A program made the position numbers and the translations under genes. DNA of 64,000 bases from positions 310,001 through 374,000 of the forward strand of contig JAEWAY010000036.1 in the NCBI GenBank assembly GCA_023391415.1, in the 5' to 3' direction. Position 1 is the first letter of the stretch. The number at the start of each line of letters is the position of its first letter. The stretch comes from Bacteroidota bacterium (GTDB lineage: Bacteria; Bacteroidota; Bacteroidia; Cytophagales; Cytophagaceae). Shown one piece after another: positions 9,474-17,618 of the stretch. The notes below the pieces were generated by a model. The model was not told the origin of the DNA. It made no database searches and was given only the letters and a program-made list of their open reading frames with translations.

Positions 9474-9864
9474 AAAAACGCGAGCTGTCTTATCGCTCTG
9501 ATATATCATCAGGGAGGAAAGTCCGGGCAACACAGAGCGCCGTACTTCCTAACAGGAAGGGTTTCGGCTGGCTACGGCCGGAATACAGAAAGTGCCACAG
9601 AAAATATACCGCCCCGCTTGTCGGGGTAAGGGTGAAATGGTGGAGTAAGAGCCCACCGCTCCGATAGCGATATCGGAGGCAGGGTAAACCTTACGGGTTG
9701 AAAGACCAAATATACCCCGATCCCGCGAGGGCTGGAGCTGCTCGTTCCGGTATTCTTCTCCGGAAGGGTTATCGGGGAGGGTAGGTCGTTAGAGGTTATT
9801 GGCGACAATAATCCCAGATAAATGATAAGGCTCGACAGAACCCGGCTTACAGGCTCGCGTTTTT
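9474..9864 (+). ncRNA. rnpB: RNase P RNA, bacterial type A
   Basis: The catalytic RNA of ribonuclease P, which matures the 5' ends of tRNAs. The conserved block GAGGAAAGTCCGGGC lies near 9513, followed by GGGTGAAATGGTGGAGTAAG with the paired GAGCCCACCG, then GGCAGGGTAAACC, the P15-type GGGAGGGTAGGTCG, and the 3' block ATGATAAGGCTCGACAGAAC before CCGGCTTACAG. The ends were set by the P1 helix: AAAAACGCGAGC at 9474-9485 pairs with GCTCGCGTTTTT at 9853-9864. No protein gene lies in this stretch; a minus-strand ORF across it is a shadow. Confidence 0.96.
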
Positions 9865-9907
9865 ACTATTATAGTGATAATTACTTTATGTTAATTTTTA
9901 TTTGCTT

Positions 9908-11059
9908 ATGGCCAAAATCCTGATCATTGACGACGAAAAAAATATTCGCGCCACCCTCAAAGAAATTCTGGAATATGAAAAATATCAGGTGGACGAAGCG
10001 AAAGATGGAGAAGAAGGACTTGAAAAACTAACGAAAGAGGATTACAATCTGGTACTCTGCGATATCAAAATGCCCAAAATGGACGGTATCGAAGTACTGG
10101 ACAAGATTCTTGCTATGGGCAAAGATCTTCAGGTCATCATGATATCCGCGCACGGAAGTATTGAAACCGCGGTTGAAGCTACTAAAAAAGGCGCGTTTGA
10201 CTTTATTTCCAAACCACCGGATCTGAATCGACTGCTACTTACTGTCCGCAACGCGTTGGACAAATCTACTCTGGTAACAGAGACCAAAGTGCTTAAGAAG
10301 AAAATTTCGAAGACTTTTGAAATTCTGGGAGATTCATCCGCCATAACGGAGGTAAAGAAAACCATCGAGAAAGTCGCGCCCACGGAAGCCCGGGTATTTA
10401 TTACCGGCCCCAACGGAACCGGGAAAGAACTGGTCGCAAGATGGCTGCACGAAAAAAGTAATCGGGCGTCTGGTCCATTTGTAGAAGTCAATTGCGCCGC
10501 GATCCCGTCCGAGCTCATCGAGAGCGAATTGTTTGGTCATGAAAAAGGCGCGTTTACTTCAGCGATTAAGCAACGCGTTGGTAAATTCGAACAGGCGAAT
10601 GGAGGAACTTTATTTCTGGACGAAATTGGCGACATGAGCCTTTCAGCTCAGGCAAAAGTGTTACGGGCGCTACAGGAAAATAAAATAAGCCGGGTTGGAG
10701 GCGATAAGGATATCAAAGTAGATGTTCGGATCGTAGCGGCGACCAACAAAAACGTCCAGCAAATGATCCGGGAAAATACTTTCCGCGAAGACTTGTTCCA
10801 TCGTATTGGGGTTATCCTTATTCATGTCCCCCCGCTAAAAGATCGCAAAGAGGACATTCCCACGCTCGTCAACCACTTTATTCATTTGATCGCCAGCGAA
10901 TATGGGTCCCCTCCAAAAAACATTGATCCGGAAGCGATCCAATATCTACAAACATTGGACTGGCCTGGGAATATTCGTGAACTGAAAAATGTAGTGGAAC
11001 GCCTGATCATTTTAAGTGAAAAGAACATTACTCTAAAGGACGCTCAGACCTACGCCTGA
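9908..11059 (+). CDS. NtrC-like sigma-54-type response regulator without HTH
   Basis: 383 residues from the ATG at 9908 (MAKILIIDDEKN). Residues 1-120 are a receiver with phosphoacceptor Asp52 (LCDIKMPKMDG) and Lys102. Residues about 140-365 are a sigma-54-activator AAA+ domain: Walker A GPNGTGKE (167-174), GAFTSA where most family members have GAFTGA, Walker B GGTLFLDEIGD, and the arginine region IVAATNKN. The protein stops after WPGNIRELKNVVERL and about 25 more residues, so the usual C-terminal Fis-type helix-turn-helix is absent. From memory, close relatives with the same form occur across Bacteroidota. It could activate sigma-54 promoters from solution, or act on something else. No partner kinase is adjacent. 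Confidence 0.9.
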   Translation: MAKILIIDDEKNIRATLKEILEYEKYQVDEAKDGEEGLEKLTKEDYNLVLCDIKMPKMDGIEVLDKILAMGKDLQVIMISAHGSIETAVEATKKGAFDFISKPPDLNRLLLTVRNALDKSTLVTETKVLKKKISKTFEILGDSSAITEVKKTIEKVAPTEARVFITGPNGTGKELVARWLHEKSNRASGPFVEVNCAAIPSELIESELFGHEKGAFTSAIKQRVGKFEQANGGTLFLDEIGDMSLSAQAKVLRALQENKISRVGGDKDIKVDVRIVAATNKNVQQMIRENTFREDLFHRIGVILIHVPPLKDRKEDIPTLVNHFIHLIASEYGSPPKNIDPEAIQYLQTLDWPGNIRELKNVVERLIILSEKNITLKDAQTYA

Positions 11060-11071
11060 GTCCGATATGCC

Positions 11072-11115
11072 ATGGATAAAGAGGACGCGGCGCCCCTGAC
11101 GCTCTCTTTATCCAT
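11072..11115. terminator. Convergent-gene hairpin terminator
   Basis: Perfect 12-bp arms ATGGATAAAGAG (11072-11083) and CTCTTTATCCAT (11104-11115) flank a GC-rich 20-nt loop between two convergent genes. No long U-run follows on either strand, so termination activity is inferred from position. Confidence 0.5.
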
Positions 11116-11124
11116 ATGATTCTA

Positions 11125-11721
11125 TCAGGATGATTTCTTTCCCCGGAACGAGTAATAAAAGCACACTTCCTTAAGCGCTTTCACGATAGCGACATTGACA
11201 GGATAGCGTTTCTCTGTAAGATTCGGATCTATCGCCATCAACGCGAAGTAGTAATTACGCATTATTGGGATGTTGTCGCCCGTCTCAATCATTTCCGCCG
11301 CTTTCTGTATAGCCAGCGGATTATTTTCTTTGATCAGCTTACATGTCGACAATTGAGGAGTACCGTATTTATTCAGATAAGCGCTAAAGCCAAATAATCG
11401 ACAAATCAACCCGCGGTATTTATATTCGGAACAGAATCCCGCGTTCCGTTCACTTGTAAATGGTGTAAAAATATAGCAAATGGAGTTCTGATCCGCGTAC
11501 TCCTCAATCGTATCCAATAACTCAAAAGCCTGATTGGTTTTATACAGATAGTACGCGTAAGGAAGAAACTCCAGCACGGAAGCCTCTATGTCCGGCTTCT
11601 TGCAACACTCTCCACAGCCTTTTAGACAACCCAATCCCGTCTTTTCTTTAAATTGTCCAATCTCCCTCTCTAACTGGGCGAACACTTTCTCTACGGCCCT
11701 TACCTTTGAATATACCGACAT
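11125..11721 (-). CDS. YkgJ-type cysteine cluster protein
   Basis: 198 residues. The motif GCLKGCGECCKKPDIEAS places Cys32, Cys36, Cys39 and Cys40 in the C-x3-C-x2-CC pattern of the YkgJ/UPF0153 family, with further cysteines in FCSEYKYRGLICRLFGF and STCKL. These are thought to bind zinc or an iron-sulfur cluster; the function is not known. The protein is soluble, with no signal peptide. It is convergent with the response regulator and divergent from the T9SS cargo gene; no operon partner is visible. Family call is secure, biochemical role is open. Confidence 0.82.
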   Translation of the reverse strand: MSVYSKVRAVEKVFAQLEREIGQFKEKTGLGCLKGCGECCKKPDIEASVLEFLPYAYYLYKTNQAFELLDTIEEYADQNSICYIFTPFTSERNAGFCSEYKYRGLICRLFGFSAYLNKYGTPQLSTCKLIKENNPLAIQKAAEMIETGDNIPIMRNYYFALMAIDPNLTEKRYPVNVAIVKALKEVCFYYSFRGKKSS

Positions 11722-11837
11722 ATGACGAAAAAATATACGTAAATATACTTAAAGAAATAATTCACCATCAATCCAAACGAAACTTTTTTCAATGAAAAGA
11801 TATTGATAAACCCCGGACTGTTTATTAAATTCGATAA

Positions 11838-14045
11838 ATGGTCAAACGTACATTCAGCCTGCTAGTCTTTTCATTGATATTCGCGAAAGCGTTCGGACAA
11901 AAAGATACGGAATTTTGGTTTTCAGCTCCATATATTAGTGAAAGTCACGGCAATCTCCCCATTATGCTGCAAATAGCGGCATACGACCAACCAGCGAACG
12001 TGGAAATATCCCTTCCCGCTCATCCGAACTTCCGGACAATATACCGCGTGGTGAATCCCTATAGCTTAATAACGATTGATCTCAGCCGATTCGCCAAGGA
12101 ACTGATCAATTATCCATATAATACTATCGGCGACAAAGGCGTCTATATAAAGTCCAACTCCTATATAAGTGTTTCATATGACGTACTGGGATATTCGGAA
12201 GACGACAACCAAAATGTAAATTCCGATATTTTTGTATTAAAAGGACGTAACGCCCTTGGGAAAGATTTTTTCACACCATTCCAGACATCGAGGCCCAATG
12301 AAAGCTCCAGTCTGAGGGACGCTTACAGCGGATTTTCCATTGTCGCGACACAAAACAATACCATCGTCAATATTACACCCAGTCAGGACCTGTTTGGCTA
12401 TCCCAAAGGTGTCCCATTTTCGGTTACATTGCAAAAAGGTCAAACCTACGCCTGTAGAGCCTTGAAAAGGAACGGACCGGATCATCCTTCCGGCACTCGC
12501 GTTAAATCCAACAATCCCATAGCTGTAACTATTTACGATGATTCCGTAGTCGAGCAAACTTCATTTGACTTGTTGGGCGATCAACTGGTCCCGGTCGACG
12601 TAGTCGGGACCCGATATATTATTCCCGCTATACCCGGAGCCTCCTTTCAGGAAACCTATATATTGGCCACAGAAGATCAAACAGAAATTACTATTGGCGA
12701 CAACAACGCCTCTCCATTCATATTAAATAAAGGTGAGACCATAGCCTTTCCCCTAAGCGGAAACGGAACCTATGTACAAGGATCAAAACCTGTTTACGCC
12801 TGGCATGTAACCGCGATGAGCAATGAGACGACCGCCGCGTTGCTACCCGATGTCGAGTGCAGTGGCTCCCGATCCATAGTCTTTACCAGAACAAGTCCCG
12901 ACACGCTCGGCATTGTCATTATTGCCAGAACAGGTTCGGAAAACAATTTTCTGGTAAATGGCCAGCCCGGTATCATCCGCGGCGAAGACTTTAAAGCGAT
13001 TGAGGGTACTAATGATTTTAAGACATTGTACACGACTCCATCCTTATCCTCCATCCCCTTCAATAAAGTAAACCTGCTTACAAATACCAGCGCCTCGTTT
13101 CAGTTAGGCTTCATTACCAAAGACAATGAGTATACCTCACGTTTTGGTTATTATTCCTCATTCAGCGCTGTAAATCTTGGTCCTGACCTGTATGTATGTC
13201 CAGGGGAAACGGTTCAGCTCGGCGCAGGACCAGACAGTGATAGTTATATCTGGAACACGGGCGATCGTTCCCAGAGTATTACCACCGATTCCTCAGGAAT
13301 ATATATCGTTACAGTAACGACCGGAGACTGTTCCGCGACAGATAGTATCGAAGTAAAACTTCATTCCCTACCTCATTTTGACTTGGGAGACAATGTCACG
13401 GCATGCATGACTGAAGATATTGTTCTATCCGGGCCCGAAGGAAATTTTGATTATTACTGGACCCCGGAAAGCCGGGAAAGAAAAATTGAAGCCAGGACTT
13501 CTGGACGGTATACACTAAAAGTCATCGATAAAACGAGCGGATGCAGTCAGGAAGATGATATAGACGTACATTTCCACGCACTCCCTCAGCCTCAGATTTA
13601 CTTTTCCGATACTGACGAAAATTTATGTTCCCGGGAATTTATTGAAATATCTACAGATAACTTTCCAGTAATACAATGGTCTACCGGCGATACCTCCCGG
13701 CATATATCGGTAGTAAGCAATAATACTTATAAGGTAACCGTATCCGATCACAACAACTGTCAGAATTCTATTACCAGAACACTCGATTGTTCTCCTTTTG
13801 TAAAGCTATATAATCTGATTACCCCCAATGGCGATGGTTCCAACGATTATTTTATTATCAACGGACACCATAATCAGAAATACACGCTGACCGTATACAA
13901 TCGGTGGGGAGACAGGGTTTATCAGCAGGAATCCTATAACAACCAGTGGTCGCCAAATGACCTCGGCGATGGAGTATATTATTACAGCTTGCTGCACAGC
14001 GACAAAGACATCCTCTTAAAAGGCTGGTTTCTGATTAAACGCTGA
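11838..14045 (+). CDS. T9SS type B cargo protein with IgGFc-binding-like N-terminus
   Basis: 735 residues. A signal peptide (MVKRTFSLLVFSLIFAKAFG, cleaved near GQ) is followed by a region of about 400 residues resembling the IgGFc-binding-protein N-terminal domain (DTEFWFSAPYISESHGN, later GTRYIIPAIPGASFQETY). Residues 450-650 hold three repeats in which DLYVCPGETVQLG, DNVTACMTEDIVLSG and similar strings precede a W-x-TGD or WTPES motif; these are Ig-like modules. The last 85 residues (LITPNGDGSNDYFIINGH ... YNRWGDRVYQ ... GVYYYSL) are the gliding-motility-associated/CHU C-terminal domain, which targets proteins to the type IX secretion system. The product is therefore a cell-surface or secreted adhesin-like protein; the ligand is unknown. 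Confidence 0.88.
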   Translation: MVKRTFSLLVFSLIFAKAFGQKDTEFWFSAPYISESHGNLPIMLQIAAYDQPANVEISLPAHPNFRTIYRVVNPYSLITIDLSRFAKELINYPYNTIGDKGVYIKSNSYISVSYDVLGYSEDDNQNVNSDIFVLKGRNALGKDFFTPFQTSRPNESSSLRDAYSGFSIVATQNNTIVNITPSQDLFGYPKGVPFSVTLQKGQTYACRALKRNGPDHPSGTRVKSNNPIAVTIYDDSVVEQTSFDLLGDQLVPVDVVGTRYIIPAIPGASFQETYILATEDQTEITIGDNNASPFILNKGETIAFPLSGNGTYVQGSKPVYAWHVTAMSNETTAALLPDVECSGSRSIVFTRTSPDTLGIVIIARTGSENNFLVNGQPGIIRGEDFKAIEGTNDFKTLYTTPSLSSIPFNKVNLLTNTSASFQLGFITKDNEYTSRFGYYSSFSAVNLGPDLYVCPGETVQLGAGPDSDSYIWNTGDRSQSITTDSSGIYIVTVTTGDCSATDSIEVKLHSLPHFDLGDNVTACMTEDIVLSGPEGNFDYYWTPESRERKIEARTSGRYTLKVIDKTSGCSQEDDIDVHFHALPQPQIYFSDTDENLCSREFIEISTDNFPVIQWSTGDTSRHISVVSNNTYKVTVSDHNNCQNSITRTLDCSPFVKLYNLITPNGDGSNDYFIINGHHNQKYTLTVYNRWGDRVYQQESYNNQWSPNDLGDGVYYYSLLHSDKDILLKGWFLIKR

Positions 14046-14119
14046 GCGAATTTGTAAGACCTCCTTTTGCTAAATATCGAACCTGAATTTATTGATATCC
14101 TTTTAGCCCCAGGCTTTAC

Positions 14120-15484
14120 TTAACCGATCCAGACTGTTTTAATATTGACAAACTCCCTGATTCCAACTTCAGAAAGTTCCCGTCCATATCCGGACATCTT
14201 AACTCCACCAAAAGGAAGTCTTGGATCGGACTTTACCATTCCATTAATAAAAACGCTTCCCGCTTCTATGCCCGAAGCCATTTCCTTGGCTTTAGACAAG
14301 TCTTTCGTCCAGATCGTCGCGCCAAGTCCATATGCCGTATCATTAGCGACGCGAATACAATCCTCTTCGTCTATCGCTTCAATCACCGGGAACACCGGCC
14401 CGAATACTTCCTCATCGTAAACAGGCATACCCTTTCTCGCGTTGGTGAGAATAATCGGCTTGATAAACGCGCCTTTATCGCTCATGGCGACCGTACCATA
14501 TGCCAAAACCGCGCCTCTATCAATACTTTGGCTTACTTGCCGCAAGACGCCTTTAGCCAGATCCGCCCGCGCCATAGGCCCCAGATCCGTATTTTCCTTA
14601 AGAGGATCATCCACAATCAGCTTTCCTACCTCATCAGTGACATGACCCACAAATTCCTCCAACACATCCTGATGAATAATGAAACGCTTCGCCGCTATAC
14701 AGCTCTGACCATTGTTTAAAAACCTGGACCTGACCGCGGTCACTGCCGCCATTTTCAAATCAGCGTCAGATAAAACTATAAAAGGATCGCTCCCTCCAAG
14801 CTCCATCACCGTTTTTTTAATGAGCTTTCCCGCCTGCGCCGCTACGGCGCTCCCCGCTCTTTCACTGCCGGTAAGCGTAATCGCTTTTACATCCGGATGT
14901 CCGATTACCATCTCGACGCTTTCAGAGGATATAAGCAATGCCTGAAACAAACCTAGGGGAGCTCCAGCCTTCCTAAAGACATCCGCGATCGCGAGCGAGC
15001 ATCCCGACACGTTGGAAGCGTGCTTTAACAACACCACGTTTCCAGCCATAATAGCGGGAACCGCGAAGCGAAACACCTGCCAAAACGGAAAATTCCATGG
15101 CATAATAGCCAGCAAAGCCCCGAGTGGCTCGTAACAGATATAACTCTCGCCAGCGTCCGACTCTACCGGGTGTGGCTGAAGAAATTCAGCCCCTTTTTCA
15201 GCATAGTATCGGCAAACCCACGCGCACTTTTCAATTTCAGCGACCGATTCTTTTATAGGTTTCCCCATCTCCAACGAAATCAACCTACCTAGCTCTTCTT
15301 TCATGTTGAGCAAAACCGCGGAGCATTCCCCTAAAAGCGCCGCGCGCGCCGCGAAAGAAGTCTTTTTCCAATTCGTATAACAAGACATAGCCAGCTCTAT
15401 ACAGCCGGCAATCTGAGTAGAAGAATACTCCTCGTATTCCTTAATCAGGTGTCCATCGACCGGATTTATACTTTGTAAAGCCAT
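14120..15484 (-). CDS. NAD(P)-dependent aldehyde dehydrogenase (succinate-semialdehyde type)
   Basis: 454 residues from the ATG at 15484; the family is about 455-480. Catalytic Cys262 lies in NNGQSCIAAKRF and the general base Glu228 in VMELGGSDPF; the cofactor-binding stretch IMPWNFPFWQ and Rossmann GSERAG are intact. The short length and the SC-I-A-A-K-R-F active site resemble the succinate-semialdehyde dehydrogenase (GabD/Sad) branch of the ALDH family, which oxidises small aldehydes to acids; the true substrate cannot be read off. It is a single-gene unit on the minus strand, facing the T9SS cargo gene. Confidence 0.9.
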   Translation of the reverse strand: MALQSINPVDGHLIKEYEEYSSTQIAGCIELAMSCYTNWKKTSFAARAALLGECSAVLLNMKEELGRLISLEMGKPIKESVAEIEKCAWVCRYYAEKGAEFLQPHPVESDAGESYICYEPLGALLAIMPWNFPFWQVFRFAVPAIMAGNVVLLKHASNVSGCSLAIADVFRKAGAPLGLFQALLISSESVEMVIGHPDVKAITLTGSERAGSAVAAQAGKLIKKTVMELGGSDPFIVLSDADLKMAAVTAVRSRFLNNGQSCIAAKRFIIHQDVLEEFVGHVTDEVGKLIVDDPLKENTDLGPMARADLAKGVLRQVSQSIDRGAVLAYGTVAMSDKGAFIKPIILTNARKGMPVYDEEVFGPVFPVIEAIDEEDCIRVANDTAYGLGATIWTKDLSKAKEMASGIEAGSVFINGMVKSDPRLPFGGVKMSGYGRELSEVGIREFVNIKTVWIG

Positions 15485-15554
15485 AATCAACTAATGAAGT
15501 AAATAGAAACCTCATATTAAAAAGAATGTTCTTCTCTCTTTCCTGTAAATAAAA

Positions 15555-15575
15555 AAGGAGCCTAAAAGGCTCCTT
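15555..15575 (-). terminator. Intrinsic terminator of the five-gene surface operon
   Basis: AAGGAGCCT-TTT-AGGCTCCTT on the minus strand (9-bp perfect stem) is followed by a run of six T. It lies 22 bp after the stop of the 204-residue gene and marks the end of the operon that begins at 22667. Confidence 0.9.
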
Positions 15576-15596
15576 CAATTAATACAATCCATATAA

Positions 15597-16211
15597 TTAT
15601 TCCTTGCACTCGGAAGCCGGAATAGCTTCAATACTGTCAAGATAAATAGTACCACTGAAATCAGGTCCTGCCGGATTGACAAATACGAGAAGCTCTACAA
15701 TTTCCACCGCGTCGACCGCTTCCGCGTCAGGCCATGTCTGATTAAACCTACCGCTAAAGTTGTAGTAATAGTCTTTAAAATCACCGGAAGCTAGAGTTTT
15801 CACTATTGGCTTCGCGTTAGTCACTTTACCATCATAGTCCTTCACATCAATACGAACTTTGGGAGCGGTCTCACCTTCATACTTCATACGAACTTTCAGC
15901 GCTGGAGTAGCTGTAAAATCAATAGGATCAAACTGCTTTCCAAAAGTGTCAAAATCCTTACCGACGTTCTTACAGGTTACAATCAGAATTTCTTTTTCCC
16001 TGTCCCATTTTCTGGTCCAATTGTCCGTGCTGCTATCCCACCAGTTATAAATTTTAGCTTCGTCGGAAAAATCATCGATTATTTCACCAGCGACAGCGTG
16101 GGAAGCTTCCATCTTAGATGGAGAAGCCAGGTAGTTCTGAATATCACTTATATTACCATTACCGATAAACAGCGATAAAAATAGAGCGGAAAGGGTTCCT
16201 AGTTTTAACAT
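15597..16211 (-). CDS. Exported single-domain protein, third copy of the WW beta domain
   Basis: 204 residues. A hydrophobic N-terminus (MLKLGTLSALFLSLFIGNG) suggests Sec export without a lipobox. From about residue 45 the protein is one domain with NWWDSSTDN at its start, then FDPIDFTATPALKVRMKYEG, KVRIDVKDYDG, DYYYNFSGRF, IVELLVFVNPAGPDFSGTIY and LDSIEAI at the end. The neighbouring 450-residue lipoprotein holds two more copies. The layout, with strands and a final (Y/T)(I/L)D-x-I strand, recalls galactose-binding-fold carbohydrate-binding modules such as CBM11, but I cannot prove the fold. Last gene of the operon, 32 bp after the lipoprotein and just before the terminator. Function not known; a secreted glycan-binding factor is the best guess. 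Confidence 0.75.
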   Translation of the reverse strand: MLKLGTLSALFLSLFIGNGNISDIQNYLASPSKMEASHAVAGEIIDDFSDEAKIYNWWDSSTDNWTRKWDREKEILIVTCKNVGKDFDTFGKQFDPIDFTATPALKVRMKYEGETAPKVRIDVKDYDGKVTNAKPIVKTLASGDFKDYYYNFSGRFNQTWPDAEAVDAVEIVELLVFVNPAGPDFSGTIYLDSIEAIPASECKE

Positions 16212-16242
16212 ATAAGTAATTTAAATTTGGTTAACTATAATT

Positions 16243-17595
16243 TTATTTTTTTACCTTATTGTAATCTTCAATACTTATCGCTTCAATTTCATCGATCGTT
16301 ACAGAGCCTGTATAGGGTTTGCCTCCGGGATTGACAAAAAAGAGTACTTCAACAATCTGACTGGCGTCGACAATCTGCACATTCGGATAATTTTGATAAA
16401 ATTTCTCTGTAAAGTCATAATAATAGTCGACAAAATCTGTACCAACTTTCAACACCTTCACATTCGGCTTGGAATTGGTAATAAATCCGGCTATATCCCT
16501 AAGATCAACCCGAAGGTTGTCAGGAGTATCTCCTTCCGATTTCGCCCTGACCTTAAGAACCGGAGTCTTGGTAAAGTCGACTTTGTCAAAACGGAATCCA
16601 AAGGACTCGAAAGCGGGTCCAACACCTTTCAAATCGATTTTCATTGTTCCCTTATCAGTAGTCACAAATCCCATCTTGGAATCATTGCTTCTCCACCAGG
16701 CGCGCGCGCTTTTTGAAGCTTCGGATATCAAGGCGGGAGCGGATTGTTCCTTGATTACCACCGGAGTATTAACTTCAGCGATGTTCTGAGAGTTTTCTAC
16801 CGCTTTAGAAGCGCTCTTCTCGATCACTTCAGTGTTTGACGCGTCGCCATCGCGTTCAGATTTTTCCGATTCGCTATCCGCGGGAGCCTCTCGTTGAGTA
16901 TCAGGTTTGGGTTGAGCCGCTTTACGATTCGCGTCCCTACGAGCTCTTCTCATCTCCTTGATCTCATCCGCCGATGGCATTTCATCAAGGGTAATCACCT
17001 GGATATCGTCAATATAAATTGTACCCGTCCAATTCATCTGGCCTGGGTTGACAAAAAAGAGAATTTCGATGATCGCCGCCGGATCTACAGGCTTCTTACC
17101 TTCCCAATGCGTCCATTTTCTATTATAATTAAAATAATACTCAACATATTCGTCACTTCTTTCAATTCGTTGGCTTGGACGATCAAGACTGGTGTCAAAA
17201 CCATCCATATCCTTTAACGAAATACCAAGAGTAGGCACGGTAGCCCCTTCCGAACGAGCGGTTACTTTCAATACCGGACTATCCGTAAAGTCGAGAAGCT
17301 CATCCAGCTCCGTTCCCCAACACTCATACTTTAAACCACAATCCTTAAGCTGGACCCTGAGAGAGTCGCCCACTTTAGCGATTGAAAGCTTATTATTTGC
17401 AACCCACCATTTGTTGATAGGTTCCTTAAAAGAAAAAAGCATTCCTTTTTTATATTGATTGGCAGGAATACCTTTTTCAGCCGGCTCTTCCAACGCTATC
17501 TGATGATCATCCGTCAATTCCTGTGTCTGGAAATGCTTACATCCGAACGCTAAAAAAAGCAAGCAGGCAAAAAATATTGATCTATATCTAAGCAT
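16243..17595 (-). CDS. Lipoprotein with two WW beta domains and a charged linker
   Basis: 450 residues. Lipobox LAFGC with acceptor Cys19. Domain copy 1 spans about residues 50-205 (NKWWVANNK, LDFTDSPVLKVTARSEG, YYFNYNRKW, IIEILFFVNPGQMNWTGTIY, IDDIQVI). A hydrophilic linker of about 85 residues (205-290), rich in Glu, Lys, Arg, Ala and Ser, follows. Copy 2 spans about 293-445 (ARAWWRSND, VDFTKTPVLKVRAKSEGD, DYYYDFTEKF, IVEVLFFVNPGGKPYTGSVT, IDEIEAI). The paired tryptophans at each domain start and the FFVNPG turn are shared with the 204-residue neighbour. It is likely anchored in the outer membrane and may be surface-exposed. Fourth gene of the operon, 24 bp after the preceding one. The family is unknown to me. 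Confidence 0.75.
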   Translation of the reverse strand: MLRYRSIFFACLLFLAFGCKHFQTQELTDDHQIALEEPAEKGIPANQYKKGMLFSFKEPINKWWVANNKLSIAKVGDSLRVQLKDCGLKYECWGTELDELLDFTDSPVLKVTARSEGATVPTLGISLKDMDGFDTSLDRPSQRIERSDEYVEYYFNYNRKWTHWEGKKPVDPAAIIEILFFVNPGQMNWTGTIYIDDIQVITLDEMPSADEIKEMRRARRDANRKAAQPKPDTQREAPADSESEKSERDGDASNTEVIEKSASKAVENSQNIAEVNTPVVIKEQSAPALISEASKSARAWWRSNDSKMGFVTTDKGTMKIDLKGVGPAFESFGFRFDKVDFTKTPVLKVRAKSEGDTPDNLRVDLRDIAGFITNSKPNVKVLKVGTDFVDYYYDFTEKFYQNYPNVQIVDASQIVEVLFFVNPGGKPYTGSVTIDEIEAISIEDYNKVKK

Positions 17596-17618
17596 ATTAA
17601 ATAATCAGTAATAATTAA

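Noticed and set aside
9572..9808. Minus-strand 78-residue ORF
   Set aside because: It lies entirely inside the RNase P RNA gene, and the RNA fold explains the sequence.
16393..16789. Plus-strand ORFs opposite the two-domain lipoprotein
   Set aside because: Antisense shadows of a clear exported protein with repeated domains.
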